Below are positions 38,252 through 49,441 of a DNA stretch of 64,000 bases, in pieces. The notes below the pieces were generated by a model that was not told the origin of the DNA, did not search any database, and worked only from the letters and a program-made list of their open reading frames with translations. The number at the start of each line of letters is the position of its first letter. Positions within the stretch are counted from its first letter, which is position 1. Source of the DNA: Niebla homalea (lineage: Eukaryota > Ascomycota > Lecanoromycetes > Lecanorales > Ramalinaceae). Location: assembly GCA_019925105.1 (NCBI GenBank), contig JAHGAU010000001.1, positions 2,356,001 to 2,420,000 on the forward strand, given 5' to 3'. The position numbers and the translations under genes were made by a program.

Positions 38252-39814
38252 ATGAGGTTCTCCTATCCCGATGAAAAGATGGCTTCGCACTCTTCGTCGT
38301 TATTGCGACATCTCACCTCCTTCCTAGCTTTGACATCCATCGCCTCCGCGGGCTTGCCACAGCTCAACTTGGATGATGCCGGTGAGTCCAAGCTCCATGA
38401 GAAGGCAAAAGAGATTGCTAACGTCTCGCGCTGTGACTAGATTCAATCAAGCAAGTCGCCAGCCGGGTGGCCTACGACATGATGACCTTCTATACTGGCA
38501 ACCATACGGGCGATGTTCCTGGAAACCTACCACCTCCGTACTATTGGTGGGAAGTAGGCGGCATGTTTGGCGCTCTCATAAACTACTATTACTACACTGG
38601 TGACAAGACATACAATGAGGTCGTCACCCAGGGAATGCTGTTTCAAAGCGGTCCAAATCATGACTATATGACTCCGAATCAAACCAAGACAACCGGTAAT
38701 GATGACCAAGGCTTTTGGGCCATGGCCGCCATGGCAGCCGCTGAGCAGGCCTTTCCCGATCCTCCGGCAGGCCAGCCTGGCTGGCTAGCTTTGGCGCAAG
38801 CAACTTTCAACACCCAGGCCTATCGCTGGGATACCCAATACTGCAATGGCGGATTGCGCTGGCAGGTCTTCACCTTTAACAATGGCTACAACTACAAGAA
38901 CACCATTTCGAATGGCGTCTTCTTCAACATTGCCTCCCGCTTGGCCGTCTACACTGGCAATGACTCCTATGCGAAATGGGCAGAGAAGGTGTACGATTGG
39001 GAGGCTAACAGTGGCTTCATGACTCCTCAATACAATTTCTACGATGGCGCCCATACCGACAAGAATTGCTCCGACGTCAACAAAGTTCAATGGACCTACA
39101 ATGTAGGCGTCATGATGCTGGGTGCAGCCAATATGTACAATTATGTAAGTGAACACTCCCTTCTCCGTACTTATCTATCCTTTTTTCAAATCTTCTCCAA
39201 AGCCGTGCCTCCTTAGATTGAATGACACTGACATCTCCCAACAGACCAACGGTTCCTCCACCTGGGGCGACCGCGTCTCCGGCATGGTCAAAGGCGCCTC
39301 CATCTTCTTCTCCCCACCCGCCAACAACATCATGTACGAAGTCGCCTGCGAGCCCCACGGCTCCTGCGACACCGACAACTACTCCTTCAAAGCCTACCTC
39401 TCCCGCTGGATGGCCGCCACCACCAAACTGGCTCCCTTCACTTACGACACCATCAAACCTTTACTGCGCGCCTCGGCCCAGGCTGCTGCCGCACAGTGCA
39501 CGGGCGGCCAAACGGGGACCATGTGCGGCATGATCTGGACGAACAACGGGCAGTGGGACGGCACTACAGGGGTGGGACAGCAGATGAGCGTGTTGGAGAC
39601 GATCCAGACGAATTTGATACAGCAGGCCAAGGCGCCGGTGACGAACAAGACGGGTGGAACGAGTAAGGGAAACCCTGGTGGGGGGGGGCAGACCTCGGCG
39701 GACCCGACCAAGGATTCATCACCGATTAGCAGCAAGGATCGCGCTGGCGCGGGAATATTGACGACTTTGGTGCTCATATGGCTGCTGGGCGGGTTGTGGT
39801 GGATGGTTGCCTGA
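38252..39814 (+). CDS. GPI-anchored GH76 mannan endo-1,6-alpha-mannosidase-like protein (Dfg5/Dcw1 family), 467 aa, two introns
   Basis: Exons 38252-38381, 38441-39144 and 39245-39814 give 467 aa. A signal peptide follows the second Met ([11 protein letters not shown]), which may be the true start at 38279. The GH76 domain has [17 protein letters not shown], the catalytic Asp131-Asp132 pair ([13 protein letters not shown]), NGGLRWQ and several N-glycosylation sites. The C-terminus has a Gly/Ser/Thr-rich spacer and a hydrophobic tail ([18 protein letters not shown]), a GPI signal. Family members are thought to transfer GPI-anchored wall proteins to wall glucan and are needed for hyphal growth. 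Confidence 0.93.
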
Positions 39815-40442
39815 GCACGATGGTATCGTGGGGATCATAGGAGGGAGGATGTATATATCTGCATGATGGCCAATGCGAGGTCGAAAGGTCGTTTGGCTGG
39901 AACAATATGAGGTTGGACTGGCTGGGACGTCTTGTCTTGGACGCTCGTCAGACAATGACTTGCATTGCATCAACACGGGGTTTCATGGTTGGGAATTAGA
40001 GCATCTGAGATACATACCGAAGAATATTACTATCTATCTATCAAGGTTTTGTGCACGAGTACGAGCGTGGTGAGTTCACGGCATCAGTCAATGTCCCCAG
40101 CAACACTCAAGCTTCCCTAGAATACTCAAGCACCTTTTAACCAATTTCCGTTCTCGATCATCAATTCAATCTCCGGGTAAGTGATGCACCATCGTTAGTG
40201 AGAGACCAGCAAAGTTGCCGAGAGATATGTCCAAAATTGCGCCATAGCACCTTCGCTAAAGCGCTTCGCTCAATCGCTCATCATTTCATAACACGCTTTC
40301 ATAATTAAGTCTTGCTGAAGGATCCATCGTTCCGAATATGCAGCCTCAGAGCCCTACTATCCCTCTCGATCATGCCGCTTGGTGTTGTGTTGCTATTATT
40401 CGGGGCCTGTGGATCCTGGACAGGCACGAGTAGACAACAAGA
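39815..40442. other. region between convergent gene ends
   Basis: It contains the 3' ends of the GH76 gene and the Zn2Cys6 regulator. No gene is recognised. Confidence 0.35.
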
Positions 40443-42863
40443 TTATCCGAGCAGTACTGCCACGGCGTTAGCTGCGTCATAGATGGAGCAGATGAAACCA
40501 GAAATTCGACTTACTCTCCCACCTCATGTCCCTCATCACAGCGACCCAGTGGAGGTGACCTCGTACCGTCAATTCTGGGTCGATTTTCACCGGAGGGGCA
40601 CCTGTCGCGTCTCTGCCTGGACTCATCAAGTCGGCTCCTGACGGGAAACTGTGCACGAGCCAAGGATCGATGGACCCAGGAACGCAAACGTCCGCGAGCA
40701 TGTCATTCGGATGATATGCATCCCGACGAGCCCAGACCTCTTTCACTACGTCCCAGCATCGATCGAGGTTGCCGATGCACATCCGGTTCTTCATTGCATC
40801 CCATCTCTCGATGACGAATTCGCGGTCTTCAACACTCGAGGCTTCGCAGCCAGCTGCCAGAAGGGGGAAGATGTGGATGATAGTGGCAGGAGAGGTGACA
40901 GGTACCGCAGCCAGGTGACTCAAAACACGCTCAGCGAGGACGGCAGGTTCTTCTGTGCAAATCATCGGAACCGCCTGAAAAAGGAACAGCAATGTAGCAT
41001 AGCGATAGGCTTCGGCTGTTTGCCGGCTGTGGTCGACCTCCAATGTCTCGTCTTTGGGAGCAACGAAGTTGGATGGTATTTGCCAATTTTGAATCTGATC
41101 GCGAAGACCGGCTGCCTTGGCCACGTATCTCAATGGAGTTCTGGATGTCTTTCTGATCTGCTTCACGAGGTTCGCAACGGCTCCGATAAGAGGGAACAGT
41201 GTAGCTGCACAGCCCATCAGAGGATCGATCTCATGCATTGGCTGCTGTGGTCCAACAGTTGGTGCTAACATTGAATCGAGATCGTCCGGATCCTCGCCGC
41301 CCGCGGCAGTCAGTCTTGCAATAACGTCCATGTATAGCCAGGTGCTTCGCAAGAATCTTATCCTCGAAAGCTCCTCCCCATTCATGATGGCTTGTTCCTG
41401 CTCAGCAAGCCCAGTCATGATAAACTCTCGAGCTCCTCTTAGATGGAGGATTCCAGTATAGATGTGGGAGTGCCACGATTCAGAGAAGGCAAGGACAAGG
41501 GTTGTAGCGAGCGCCGCATCTGAGCGCATCGAGGCAAAGTTGTTGCGCAGAAGCTCGATGCTTTTGGTCTGAAATTCAAGTGCCTTCATTTTGAGCTCGG
41601 GAAACTGCGCAGAAACATGTGAAGCGGTCATTGACAGTAGAGCGTAGTGCAAGGCGGGTTCAAAGGTGCTCATAGGCCACAAAGCGGTGCGCCAGGGGTT
41701 CTCCTGATGGCCATTTTTGATCGAGAGTATGCCACAAGTACGTGTATGAAACAGCTCGTGCAGCAGGCCAGTGAATTCGATCCTCAAATCTATCTGATTT
41801 ATTGGTGCAAGTGCCCAGTCATCAGAAGAGGCTGATGAGTCGGAGGAAGACGGCGACGGGTAGCACCATCCTGCGGTATTGTCGAAAGAGGTGGGTCTTT
41901 CGATTTCTTCCACACCGTCATGGATGTCCGCCCAGGAGCCCTGCAGTACTGAGAGCCCATTCTCACCGGATGCTTCATCCTCGATGCCTGACAGCCTTAC
42001 TAGTGGCCCAGAACCACAGTCTTTTGCAAACCCGACCGAACTAGCAAGGCTGCTGGTATGTGAAGGGATCCTACAAGGATTCAAATGATCGTCGATTGCA
42101 AGTTCGTCTACATTCTCTTCCAATGGACCGGGAAAAGTATCTGAAAAGCGGCCATGACTGGAATCTTCAGGATGAGAAGGCGCGCAATCCAGGGGTTGTG
42201 AACTCGACACAAGCTTGAAGGTCAGGTCGTGCAAGATAGGTGAGGGTCTTGCAGAGGGCTCTTCTTGGAAAGACAGTGAGGGAAGCGCATCCGCAGCGTT
42301 AAAGCCTTCTCCAGGCGCACTCGGATGTCCAAAGGATATGACGAATTGATCATTGGGACGATCACCGAGATGTGCTGTAGCTTGTCAAACTAGGTTCTTG
42401 GATGGTATTGGGGTCATTGTATACTTTTCTTCAAGGTATTATTGTCATGTTTCGTAGACCTGGCGAATTTGTGCTCGACGGGACGAAATGTAAAGGTCTT
42501 CTTGTATCCACCGCATGGGACCTTCCTCCTCTGACACTGGAGGCAGATCGGATGGGTTTCATCGCACTTGAGGCGCTTCTCTTTGCAAGTGATACAACCT
42601 CACACAAAGTCAGTCCTCTTCTCTTTGAAGGAGAATCAGCACACACCGTCGCGACTCTTGGTCTGCTTGGGTTTCGATCCGTCTACCCTCTCTTTGCCTT
42701 GGGACGCTTTATCGTGCTGTCTTTTCCCCACCGAATTCTTCTTAGACTGTGTACTCCGGGAAAAAGATTTCGCGAATGAAGCAGGAGGTGAAGGGTGATT
42801 GAGATTGTGATTGTGATTGTTTTGTAGGAAAATGGCAGGTGAAGGAAAGTCTACATCTGCCAT
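40443..42863 (-). CDS. Zn2Cys6 transcription factor with fungal-specific regulatory domain, 754 aa, three introns
   Basis: Exons 42863-42647, 42598-42425, 42374-40515 and 40456-40443 (coding part) give 754 aa. Residues 1-70 are basic and Ser-rich. The binuclear cluster is restored by the first splice: C74, C77, C84, C91, C94, C101 (CX2CX6CX6CX2CX6C), followed by GGYKK. A long acidic, Ser-rich linker precedes the regulatory domain of the Uga3/Fungal_trans_2 type from about 290, beginning LRIEFTGLLHELFHTRTCG. The last intron (GTAAGT ... CTAAC ... GCAG) replaces the ORF tail with ILLG, so the protein ends RWEILLG as many members do. It is a nuclear activator or repressor; the divergent GH3 beta-glucosidase 1.25 kb away is a candidate target, by position only. 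Confidence 0.9.
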
Positions 42864-44109
42864 GCACCGCAGACACGTAAAGGATTGAGCGCAATCGCTG
42901 GTACAAATGAATGTTAGGTGACACTCATTCGGGGTCAAACGGTCACAAAGTCAAAGCAAGAGTGCAGGGAAGTGTTATGTGTTTGATCACGAAAGGAGGA
43001 GGAGGAGAGGGAAAGCGAGGTGGGGGAGGGGGAAAATGGATTGGGCTTTATCAGCTTATCGTTGTGGGACTACTACCGGTAGAGTCCCGCCAGCCAGGCT
43101 GTGGTATGACCGTTGCAGAGCCTCCAGAGCCGAAGATGATGTGATCAGTGACCTATTATTGTTATTCGTACCCATTGACAGGGCTATTGCAGATCGCGTT
43201 CCGACCCCAACGTCACGCAGGCTACCGTAAGTATAGATTTCTAGATTCCTTCTAGTAGACTTCTAGAAGAGGGATGGGAGTAAGTAACCGAAGGCTGGAA
43301 CCGAGACAGCGAGGATTTTGCATCAGTCGCTTGCATTGAAGATTGTTATACCATAATTGGATAACGCTCCATCAAGATCATTGCTCTTCGGCTCCCCCAA
43401 ACGTCAAGATTCGGCCATTGGATTTTTCACACGTCTCCATCCAGGATTGCAGGACTGCAGGAGCTGTCGCTACCCGTGAGGCAGCATGCTTTTTCGACCC
43501 CATGTAACCCTTTAGGTCCCAAATAGGTTGCTGCAATTCGAACATGAGTGAAAAAAGTAAATGAGCCATTCTGATCAAAAATGTGACTGTCACATATCAG
43601 AAGGAGGATCGATGATATTGACTGGACAAATTCTTAATAAATGACGGGAGGCCCGGAACGAAAGTTCTGCCGGAACCCGAACGTGGCGATATCACGGACC
43701 ACTCAAGCCCCTGAGCTAATACGGAATAGAACGCGTGTATGCCTATGCCAGCTCAGGCCAGCTCCATCAGGCTTGACAATTCACCCTATCGTTTCAGCCA
43801 CGCAATTCAATGTTCGAAAATTGGAACCAAAGTTTATCTCTCGAGAGCCCTGAGACGTATCTCCAGCGCCGAAGGTGGTCGACAATCTGTGGTAGTCGGG
43901 GTAGGAGGGGAAGGGGATTAAATCTTTCGACACTGAGATCTTTTCCTCGCTCTGGAAAGCTCGCTCTGGAAAGCTCTTTCTGCTCGTAGGTCAGTGCTGT
44001 TTAGTAATCGCTGATAGCCAGTGGCTAAACTTCGGAAGCTCATTAAAAACATTCCGCACGATGGAGCGCCTCCCAGCGTGGCAGCTGCGACCCAGCCCAA
44101 ACTTGTAAT
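42864..44109. other. divergent intergenic region between the Zn2Cys6 regulator and GH3 gene
   Basis: The region holds both promoters and has a purine-rich tract at about 42990-43035. No gene is recognised. Confidence 0.4.
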
Positions 44110-47010
44110 ATGGATTCGAATGCCAGCTCACTTCGACATAGACAAGCTAAGATGGACTCATCCGATGAGGATCAGGAACTTGAGCTTCTAAGTCAATATC
44201 GACCCCGGGGAGGCTGGTCGCCTACAAAGCAGAAGGGTAAGCAATCAGCTAGGAAGGGGAAGGCCAAAGACGAGCCGCACCATCCTCACCTAAGTCGAAA
44301 GGGAGGATGGATCAGGAGCAGGGTCGCGCTCTATGCTGTCATTGCAGCGCTTGCAGCCATCATAATCTGGCTGGGTCTCCACCGTTTCAAGAAAGCCGCT
44401 CCCAATGCGCGAGATGGACAGTCGCCCCCATGGTATCCTTCTCCTCTCGGTGGGACTCTTAAGCAGTGGAACGAGAGTTACCGCAAAGCCAGCAAGCTGG
44501 TTGCCAAGATGAGCCTTGCCGAAAAGGTCAACGTCACCACTGGCACTGGATGGGAGACCAACCTATGCGTCGGCAATACCGCGCCTGCGTCTGAGGTCGG
44601 CTTTCCAATGCTTTGCTTGCAAGACGGTCCGCTTGGGATTCGATTCGCAGACAATGCAACACTGTGGCCTGCTGCAGTTACGACGTCTGCTACATGGAGC
44701 AAAGACTTGATGTACAAACGAGGACAAGCGCTCGGTAGGGAGCATAGGTTGAAGGGCGTGAATATATTGCTAGGTCCTTCCATGGGACCACTGGGTCGTA
44801 TGCCGGGCGGAGGCCGCAATTGGGAGGGATTCGGCCCCGATCCAGTCCTGGCTGGCATAGCTGCTGCGGAAACAATACGTGGAATCCAAGACGAGGGAGT
44901 CATTGCCACGGCCAAACACTATGTTGCCAATGAGCAGGAACATTTCCGACAAGAAGGCGGCGAGTGGGGTGTCCCGAATTCACTCTCCTCTAACATCGAC
45001 GATAGGACTCTGCATGAGCTGTACCTGTGGCCCTTCCAGGACAGTATCAAAGCTGGCGTAGCAAGTGTGATGTGTAGCTACAACAAGGTCAATGATTCTT
45101 ACGCATGTCAAAATAGCAAGCTCATGAGTAGCATTCTCAAAGATGAGCTGGGCTTTCAAGGGTTTATCCAGAGCGATTGGCTAGCCCAGAGAAGCGGTGT
45201 GGCAAGTGCATTAGCAGGACTTGATATGACCATGCCTGGAGATGGACGCAATTGGGCAGACTACAATTCCTTCTGGGGTCCAAATCTGTCAGAAGCTGTT
45301 CTCAATGGATCGATTCCAATGCAAAGAATGAACGATATGGCTCTAAGGACTGTCGCGGCATGGTATCAACTTGAACAAGACAACGAGACTGTGTGGCCAA
45401 AGCCACCGCCCGGCGAAGACGCAAAACCGAACTTCTCTTCTTTCACCAATAACAAGCTTGGCAAGCTGCATCCAGCCACCGACGACGAATCTGAGACCAT
45501 TGTCAATATGTACGTCAATGTAGAAGGCCAAGGGGAAGAGGGTGATGATGACCATCGCGCACTGGCCCAGAAAATTGCAGTCGAAGGTCACGTTCTTGTT
45601 AAGAATGATGACCATGTGTTACCGTTGAATAGGTACGGTCTGTCCAATGATAAACAGCCCGAGAAGGACCAAAATGTTGCTATCGGCGTGTTTGGGGAAG
45701 ATGCGGGACCTGTGCAAAAAGCAAGCTGGCCAAATCAATGCGAAGATCGAGCATGCAATGAAGGTACATTGGCAACGGGATGGGGCAGTGGTGCGGCCGA
45801 ATTTCCATTTCTCGACACTCCTGTCCACGCATTAACATCATCCTTTGACAAGGAGATGGTCACACTGGTTACGAGTTTGACGAACGACGTCAAGAAGCTT
45901 CCCAATAACATCCAAGACATGGATATGTGTCTAGCTTTTGTGAATTCCGACGCCGGGGAAGGGTTCCACACATGGAACGGAATCAATGATCGAAAAGACC
46001 TCCATGCGCAAAAGGGGGGAGACGAGCTTGTCAAGGCGGTTGCGGATCAGTGCAAGCAAACGCTCGTCATTGTGCATGCTGTCGGGCCTGTCGTGATCGA
46101 GAAATGGGTTGACCATCCTAAAATCAAAGCTGTTATACTCGCCAACCTTCCTGGTGAGAAGAGTGGCTTCGCTTTGACAGACGTCCTGCTCGGATTCGAA
46201 GATGCCAGCGGTCGCCTTCCATACACCGTCGGCAAGAGCCTGAAAGATTACGGTCCGGGTGGCCAGATTATGTTCAAGCCAACCCCAGTTGATGCTCCTC
46301 AGCAAGATTTCAAGGAGGGTCTCCTTATCGACTACCGACACTTCGATAATAAATCGATCGAGCCTCGCTATGAGTTCGGATATGGTCTCTCGTATACAAC
46401 ATGGGAACTTTCAGCCCTCAGATTAGAAACAACAAGAGCGAAGTCGCCCTTCCCGTCGCCACGTCTTGATCTGGAACAACCACCTACGCTGCCGACTTCC
46501 GTACCTGGCAGAGCTACAGTCAACTTTCCCGATAATTTTCGAAAGCTTAGCAGATACATCTATCCATATCTTGAGCCGGAAAGAGTTGCAACCCCCGGCG
46601 AATATCCTTATCCTGAAGGATACAATACCTTGCAACAGCTTTCAGCTGCAGGCGGAGGTGAGGGTGGCAATCCGAGCTTATGGGATGAGCATGTGTCTGT
46701 GTCTGTCACAATCCAGAACACAGGTGAACGAAAGGGCAAACAGACCGTTCAGGTCTACCTGAGCTTCCCAGACGGTGTCATCGATACTTCTACTGGAGGC
46801 CACATTGACTTTCCCACCCGCGTCTTACGCGGGTTTGAAAAGGTTGAAGTGCAGCCTGGTAGCCAGAAGGATATCAGCGTCTCGCTGACAAGGCGTGATC
46901 TGAGTTATTGGTCAGTTGGATATCAAAATTGGGTCATGCCTACGGACGGTCAATTCAAGGTCTCGGTAGGGACGAGTTCTCGCAATCTGCCCCTAACGAA
47001 GCTCTGGTGA
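44110..47010 (+). CDS. GH3 beta-glucosidase, type II membrane form, 966 aa, no intron
   Basis: Single frame of 966 aa. A basic cytosolic head (1-70) precedes one signal-anchor helix (about 72-91). The GH3 N-terminal barrel includes KVNVTTGTGWE, LCLQDGPLGIRF, LLGPSMGPLGR, KHYVANEQE and the nucleophile Asp356 in FIQSDWLAQRSG. The C-terminal alpha/beta domain has EGHVLVKNDDHVLPL. A fibronectin III-like domain lies at the end (QVYLSFP, LRGFEKVEVQPG, SYW). The membrane anchor and acidic head match the large, cell-associated BglE-like beta-glucosidases of aspergilli, which hydrolyse cellobiose or other beta-glucosides at the cell surface. Several NxS/T sites lie in the extracellular part. Confidence 0.95.
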   Translation: MDSNASSLRHRQAKMDSSDEDQELELLSQYRPRGGWSPTKQKGKQSARKGKAKDEPHHPHLSRKGGWIRSRVALYAVIAALAAIIIWLGLHRFKKAAPNARDGQSPPWYPSPLGGTLKQWNESYRKASKLVAKMSLAEKVNVTTGTGWETNLCVGNTAPASEVGFPMLCLQDGPLGIRFADNATLWPAAVTTSATWSKDLMYKRGQALGREHRLKGVNILLGPSMGPLGRMPGGGRNWEGFGPDPVLAGIAAAETIRGIQDEGVIATAKHYVANEQEHFRQEGGEWGVPNSLSSNIDDRTLHELYLWPFQDSIKAGVASVMCSYNKVNDSYACQNSKLMSSILKDELGFQGFIQSDWLAQRSGVASALAGLDMTMPGDGRNWADYNSFWGPNLSEAVLNGSIPMQRMNDMALRTVAAWYQLEQDNETVWPKPPPGEDAKPNFSSFTNNKLGKLHPATDDESETIVNMYVNVEGQGEEGDDDHRALAQKIAVEGHVLVKNDDHVLPLNRYGLSNDKQPEKDQNVAIGVFGEDAGPVQKASWPNQCEDRACNEGTLATGWGSGAAEFPFLDTPVHALTSSFDKEMVTLVTSLTNDVKKLPNNIQDMDMCLAFVNSDAGEGFHTWNGINDRKDLHAQKGGDELVKAVADQCKQTLVIVHAVGPVVIEKWVDHPKIKAVILANLPGEKSGFALTDVLLGFEDASGRLPYTVGKSLKDYGPGGQIMFKPTPVDAPQQDFKEGLLIDYRHFDNKSIEPRYEFGYGLSYTTWELSALRLETTRAKSPFPSPRLDLEQPPTLPTSVPGRATVNFPDNFRKLSRYIYPYLEPERVATPGEYPYPEGYNTLQQLSAAGGGEGGNPSLWDEHVSVSVTIQNTGERKGKQTVQVYLSFPDGVIDTSTGGHIDFPTRVLRGFEKVEVQPGSQKDISVSLTRRDLSYWSVGYQNWVMPTDGQFKVSVGTSSRNLPLTKLW

Positions 47011-47785
47011 TTGTCGACCTTTCGCATTCTAGCCTGACACAACTGAGCATCACGTTGTGAATATTGCATGCCCCTAGGGTGGCTCAACAAATTGTCAAAC
47101 CGGTTGAATTTAGCAACAGGTTCGTTGCTGGACACTTACGTAGGATTACAAGCAGCCCAGCTTAAAAAGTAGTGGCAAAAATGTAGAATCGCAGACTTAA
47201 CTAGATACCCTTTTCCAACGTTTAAAGGCAGACTGCCAACCAGCTTTTCCGCTATCCAACTGAACGAGGATATGCTGGTTATTAAGCTAATAAAACGTTA
47301 AGAACTTAACTAAACCTGACCTTATTTATCCATTTTATAGGACTTTACGGAGCTTCGCTTTAATCTACGGTTTTTAAGTATATATCTTTATTAAGCATAA
47401 GGAGATTTAAATCCTCGACCCGCTTAATCTACTGGGAGCAATATAACGCCGGGGGCAAGAATAACAGTACTACTTAGTTAAAGTTAGAACAGACAGAAAA
47501 GCTGGGGTTTAGATAGGATGATATTATCGCATAGAAGCTACATTGAAATCGAGTGACACTCGACATAATTCCAACACACAAATTGCGATGATCCATGAGC
47601 TATCTGAGCATTCGACTCCTAGGTGTTATTGCTCTTACCACATAGGAAGACTTCGACATTTAATAAATGTCAAAACAATAGATAGGGTATATAAGGTACT
47701 TCTATCCTTTATTCCTTCTTCCAACCTACATTTAACTCCAACGAAAAACCAAAATTCCACTACTCCCAGCCCTACACTTACCCTC
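47011..47785. mobile_element. AT-rich degenerate stretch, probably a decayed (RIP-like) repeat
   Basis: From about 47150 to 47540 the base composition becomes AT-rich with many TA and TTAA steps and stop codons in all frames, unlike the flanking DNA. Short readable pieces remain (for example RLIYWEQYNAGGKNNSTT around 47421-47474) but no complete element, terminal repeats or target duplication could be found. RIP-type mutation of an old transposon is an inference from composition. Confidence 0.4.
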
Positions 47786-47920
47786 ACCTACACCTCCGCC
47801 ACATCTTTACCTCTGCCACACCTATACCTCCGTCACATTTACACCTCTGCTACACCTATACCTCCGCCACTCTTATACCTCCGCCACACTTATACCTCCG
47901 CCACACCTATACCCTTGCTG
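47786..47920. repeat. 17-bp minisatellite, about eight copies
   Basis: Consensus ACCTATACCTCCGCCAC; eight successive units starting at 47786, 47803, 47820, 47837, 47854, 47871, 47888 and 47905, the last one incomplete. The open frame 47543-47983 across it is the translated repeat and not a gene. Confidence 0.85.
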
Positions 47921-47987
47921 TCTTATGAGCTTTATAACTCCCGAACCACCTCTGAATGTCTCAACCCCTCATACATACCTTAGGAAG

Positions 47988-48005
47988 AAAAAAAAACAAG
48001 GAAAA
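47988..48005 (-). terminator. RNA polymerase III terminator downstream of tRNA-like gene
   Basis: On the minus strand a TTTT run (48005-48002) begins 8 nt after the tRNA end, followed by a T9 run (47996-47988). Confidence 0.6.
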
Positions 48006-48012
48006 CACGTGT

Positions 48013-48107
48013 CGCCCTGGGTGGGACTCGAACCCACAGCCTTGAGATTCCATAGCAGAACATATTGCCTAAAAGTCTCACGCGCTAGCCGATTGTGCCA
48101 CCAGCTG
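48013..48107 (-). tRNA. tRNA-Lys(UUU)-like gene with a 21-nt intron and imperfect acceptor stem
   Basis: Read on the minus strand, the T arm is perfect (GTGGG TTCGAGT CCCAC), the anticodon stem is TGAGA/TCTCA, the loop C-U-UUU-A gives anticodon UUU, and a 21-nt insertion follows position 37, the canonical intron site. The D arm (GCAC/GCGC, loop with GG) has one mismatch. The 3' acceptor strand CCAGGGC plus discriminator G pairs with only the inner four bases of the 5' strand CAGCTGG; the outer three pairs are lost. Mature length would be 74 nt. Pol III terminators follow. It could be a working but diverged gene, a pseudogene, or the head of a tRNA-derived repeat in this repeat-rich island. 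Confidence 0.65.
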
Positions 48108-49441
48108 AAATCGGTCAGTAAGGTTTAGGGGTCAGGTGGGTGAGCAACATACGGCTTGTAAAAACCCTCCCGTTATTACAACCAATATTTTCAAATTCAA
48201 AAAAGCTGAGAGTCACCGAGGTTTTGCCGAGGCAGATATATGGATCAAAATCACCCTGATCCATGTATTCCATAGCCGAAAACTAATAGAGAACCGCAAA
48301 ACTTCACACAGCCGGTGATCCTCCTGGTCGAGAGTCCCGGAAAGCTTCCCAGGCATCTCAAGTACTGGGTAAGCAGTCAAGTCCAAACCGTTGATTAAGT
48401 CCAACTGTAGCCACGTTAAGATGAACATACGTAAATTTTTCAGATGTTAGACTGCTGAGCATTTCCCTTGCTGATAATCATCGTTCTGAACCTCACGCAG
48501 AAGACACATGGACTCTTGAGCAGCGCGCGTTGGAAACACAATGTGACTAACACACTTTACCAGGCTATTCGCTGTCGATGCTGCAGATGTGGTCATCGCA
48601 ATGCCTGCTGCCACTGGGCCTGATCAGATGATCCCGCAATGGCTTTCGCGACATATGAGCCGAGCCCATGGCAATAATTTGGCAGCTTGATATGACACAA
48701 ATGAATTCTCGTCCTGCATAGGACGCACAATAAACAAGCTTGTCGAAGGCCATCAATAGTAAGGCAAGAGACAGGACTTCCCACGAGTGGTGAGAAGCGC
48801 CTCGGCAAACAGCGCTTTGGAGACCAGCAAAGGGTGAACGATGGATGAAGCATGCTATTTAAGGAACAATATCTACGGATCCAACATGTTGACCCTCATA
48901 TACATGTAAATGTATCGTCCCATAGAGGCAATTCGAGAAGCCTCTTGATCAAAATGTATCCTGAGGTCAAAGTAGACTTTGATTAATCAATCTGCATGTC
49001 AGCGCTCCAAAAGGACAGCTCGACATTCGTGATGTAGGATCATAAGTTAGTCTTAGGCGGAGAATACCCTCCTGACTGCGGGTCTTAATTATCTGGACTG
49101 GATCATTGACTTGTGCCCGTCGTGGTGAAATCGACTACGTCATTTGTCCATATATTAATATATTGGCACTAGTGATGATCTTCGAGTGCGCTACCCTTGA
49201 AACCTTCCTTGCTTTCCTTGCTGCTGTGCAGCACCAATCCACTTTCGTCCTGCAAATACTTTGTCTATAGATCAAGCCTAAAACCCAAGGCACCAATCTG
49301 CTTCTCCTCACGACGGCCCCGGTGCAGAGGCGGTGGGTAAATCCACTGCTACAGCTAGTGCATCTCCCTCCCCATCTTCATCTTCACCTTGTTGCTGGTC
49401 ACCTTTCGAGATTATCACACTTTTCATCTGCCCTCGGTACT
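48108..49441. other. intergenic region upstream of the HhH glycosylase, no gene recognised
   Basis: Only short frames without domains occur. A small inverted repeat (TGGATCA ... TGATCCA) lies near 48240-48265. The frame extending the glycosylase upstream to 49322 starts at GTG and is not used. Confidence 0.35.

Noticed and set aside
47786..47920. Possible CRISPR-like array
   Set aside because: The 17-bp units are contiguous without spacers in a eukaryotic sequence; it is a minisatellite.
47543..47983. 146-codon plus-strand frame with Thr/Pro/Tyr-rich repeats
   Set aside because: It is the translation of the 17-bp minisatellite and carries no gene features outside it.
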